A DNA stretch of 64,000 nt from DASQBT01 sp049578545. Its GTDB lineage: Bacteria > Pseudomonadota > Gammaproteobacteria > Burkholderiales > Thiobacillaceae. How positions within the stretch are numbered: position 1 is the first letter of the stretch; each line of letters opens with the position of its first letter. Location of the stretch: assembly GCA_049578545.1 (NCBI GenBank), contig JBAUMF010000049.1, positions 38,456-102,455 of the forward strand, written 5' to 3'. Shown here piece after piece: positions 63,262 to 64,000 of the stretch. The position numbers and the translations under genes were made by a program. Below the pieces are notes generated by a model. It was not told where the DNA came from. It did no database searches and saw nothing but the letters and a program-made list of their open reading frames with translations.

Positions 63262-63954
63262 ATGAACGTTGCTCAACTGACCGCAGCGCTGATCGCCGCC
63301 GCTGTAATGGCCCCCGCCTTCGCCAACGGCACGGCCGCTGCCACCCCGGAATCCACCGCTACCACGCTGATGAATCCCGCCACCATGGCCGAACCTGCCA
63401 AGGAACCCCAAGCTGCGGCGAGAACCATCATCATGCTGATGGATCCTGCTACCCTGATGGCCATGATGACCCGCGGCATGAACCCCGCCACCTACACCCA
63501 GATGGGTCAGGCTGCATTGAATCCGGCGACGGCGCAGAGCTATGCCCAGTTCATGGACCCCAACCTGTATGCCAAATGGATGGCTGCATCCATGAACCCC
63601 AACATGTACATGGGCATGGCCGCCCCCCTCATGAACCCCAACACCTATATGAAGTGGGGGATGGCACCGATGAATCCCCAGATGTGGAATGCCGGCATGC
63701 AGATGATGAACCCCGGGACGTATGCGAACTGGATGACGGCCCCGATGAATCCCGCCAACATGCAGATGATGACGGCGCCCATGAACCCCGCCCTTTATAC
63801 CAACTGGGCCAACATGGCAGTCAATCCCCAGACCTACGGCAACTGGGGCAGTTTCATCAATCCCAGCACCTATACGAACGCAACCCAGGGCCTCAACCCC
63901 TTCAGCTTCATGACCCCCATGATGCCTGCCCCGGCGCCCATGCCCGCCCCGTAA
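63262..63954 (+). CDS. Secreted Met-rich NP-x-x-Y repeat protein 2
   Basis: The 230-residue paralogue of the 11363 gene has signal peptide MNVAQLTAALIAAAVMAPAF, then A-NGT. From about residue 60 to 215 there are about 13 units of 12-13 residues, consensus NP-x-x-Y-x-x-W-x-x-x-M, for example NPNTYMKWGMAPM and NPGTYANWMTAPM. About 34 of roughly 209 mature residues are Met, and there is no Cys. The last units (NPQTYGNWGSFI, NPSTYTNATQGL) almost match those of protein 1, and the tail is Pro/Ala/Met. Ribosome site AGGAGAG and a dedicated terminator are again present. Function unknown. Confidence 0.9.
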   Translation: MNVAQLTAALIAAAVMAPAFANGTAAATPESTATTLMNPATMAEPAKEPQAAARTIIMLMDPATLMAMMTRGMNPATYTQMGQAALNPATAQSYAQFMDPNLYAKWMAASMNPNMYMGMAAPLMNPNTYMKWGMAPMNPQMWNAGMQMMNPGTYANWMTAPMNPANMQMMTAPMNPALYTNWANMAVNPQTYGNWGSFINPSTYTNATQGLNPFSFMTPMMPAPAPMPAP

Positions 63955-63973
63955 TCGTTGGTAGTAGCATCAG

Positions 63974-63998
63974 CGCCCCGGCATGTCCGGGGCGTTTT
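63974..63998 (+). terminator. Intrinsic terminator after repeat protein 2
   Basis: A perfect 8-bp stem CGCCCCGG / CCGGGGCG with a five-base loop is followed by TTTT, 20 bp after the stop codon. Confidence 0.9.
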
Positions 63999-64000
63999 CA

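Overview
The window reads as a contiguous piece of a chromosome from a betaproteobacterium, most likely within Nitrosomonadales (the neighbourhood of Gallionellaceae, Sulfuricellaceae or Thiobacillaceae). This rests on gene order: leuC-leuD-leuB-asd-fimV-truA-trpF-trpB-trpA-accD-folC-dedD-cvpA-purF-metZ, and the mla genes followed by ibaG-murA-hisG, are betaproteobacterial arrangements. A periplasmic cytochrome repertoire and a cytochrome-porin fusion fit a respiratory, possibly chemolithotrophic, lifestyle. No genus can be fixed from the sequence alone. I saw no rRNA, tRNA, CRISPR array, insertion sequence or prophage.

Region by region: 1-2260 is a glycan locus (two glycosyltransferases and a DUF6165 protein) that replaces the usual hisD downstream of hisG. 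2283-10595 is one long minus-strand operon for outer-membrane lipid transport and envelope synthesis: mlaF, mlaE, mlaD, a TolC-family gene, mlaC, mlaB, an ABC-2 exporter pair, ibaG, murA, hisG. 11363-12277 is a monocistronic gene with its own terminator, encoding a secreted protein built from 12-13-residue (D/N/E)P repeats rich in Met, Trp and Tyr. 12353-17282 holds cysS and a forward run of TPR, L,D-transpeptidase, cyclophilin and lpxH genes. 17283-35595 is the long minus-strand Met/purine/folate/fatty-acid/Trp/Leu block. 35663-44522 has transporters (MFS, CaCA exchanger, P-type cation pump), aroC, small membrane proteins and an exported MsrA/MsrB pair. 44888-55146 is mixed housekeeping and accessory: macro domain, MFS, TPR, two c553-type cytochromes, an orphan SulP STAS domain, cobalamin genes, proB and small envelope proteins. 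55335-58830 is an electron-transfer cluster: a broken small cytochrome, a single-haem cytochrome-porin of Cyc2-like architecture, a dihaem lipocytochrome and a secreted SUMF1-fold protein. 59027-62013 is an unusual minus-strand cluster: two 2OG-Fe(II) oxygenases, a single-chain protein with three RidA-like units, and an internally deleted oxygenase paralogue, behind a perfect palindrome. 62628-63998 has a small secreted protein and a second Met-rich repeat protein with its own terminator.

The most novel item is the pair of secreted Met-rich (D/N)P-x-x-Y repeat proteins (11363-12277 and 63262-63954). They share the signal-peptide end, repeat length and C-terminal repeat sequence. I know no described family that matches. 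The same window encodes exported methionine sulfoxide reductases, which makes an oxidant-sink role like that of the Met-rich periplasmic protein MrpX of Azospira a testable idea. The oxygenase/RidA cluster and the cytochrome-porin cluster come next.

Several genes look damaged or recently rearranged: the CaCA exchanger has lost its C-terminal helix to a frameshift, the small cytochrome at 55335 has lost its signal peptide, a SulP transporter survives only as its STAS domain, and one 2OG oxygenase has lost its catalytic core in frame.
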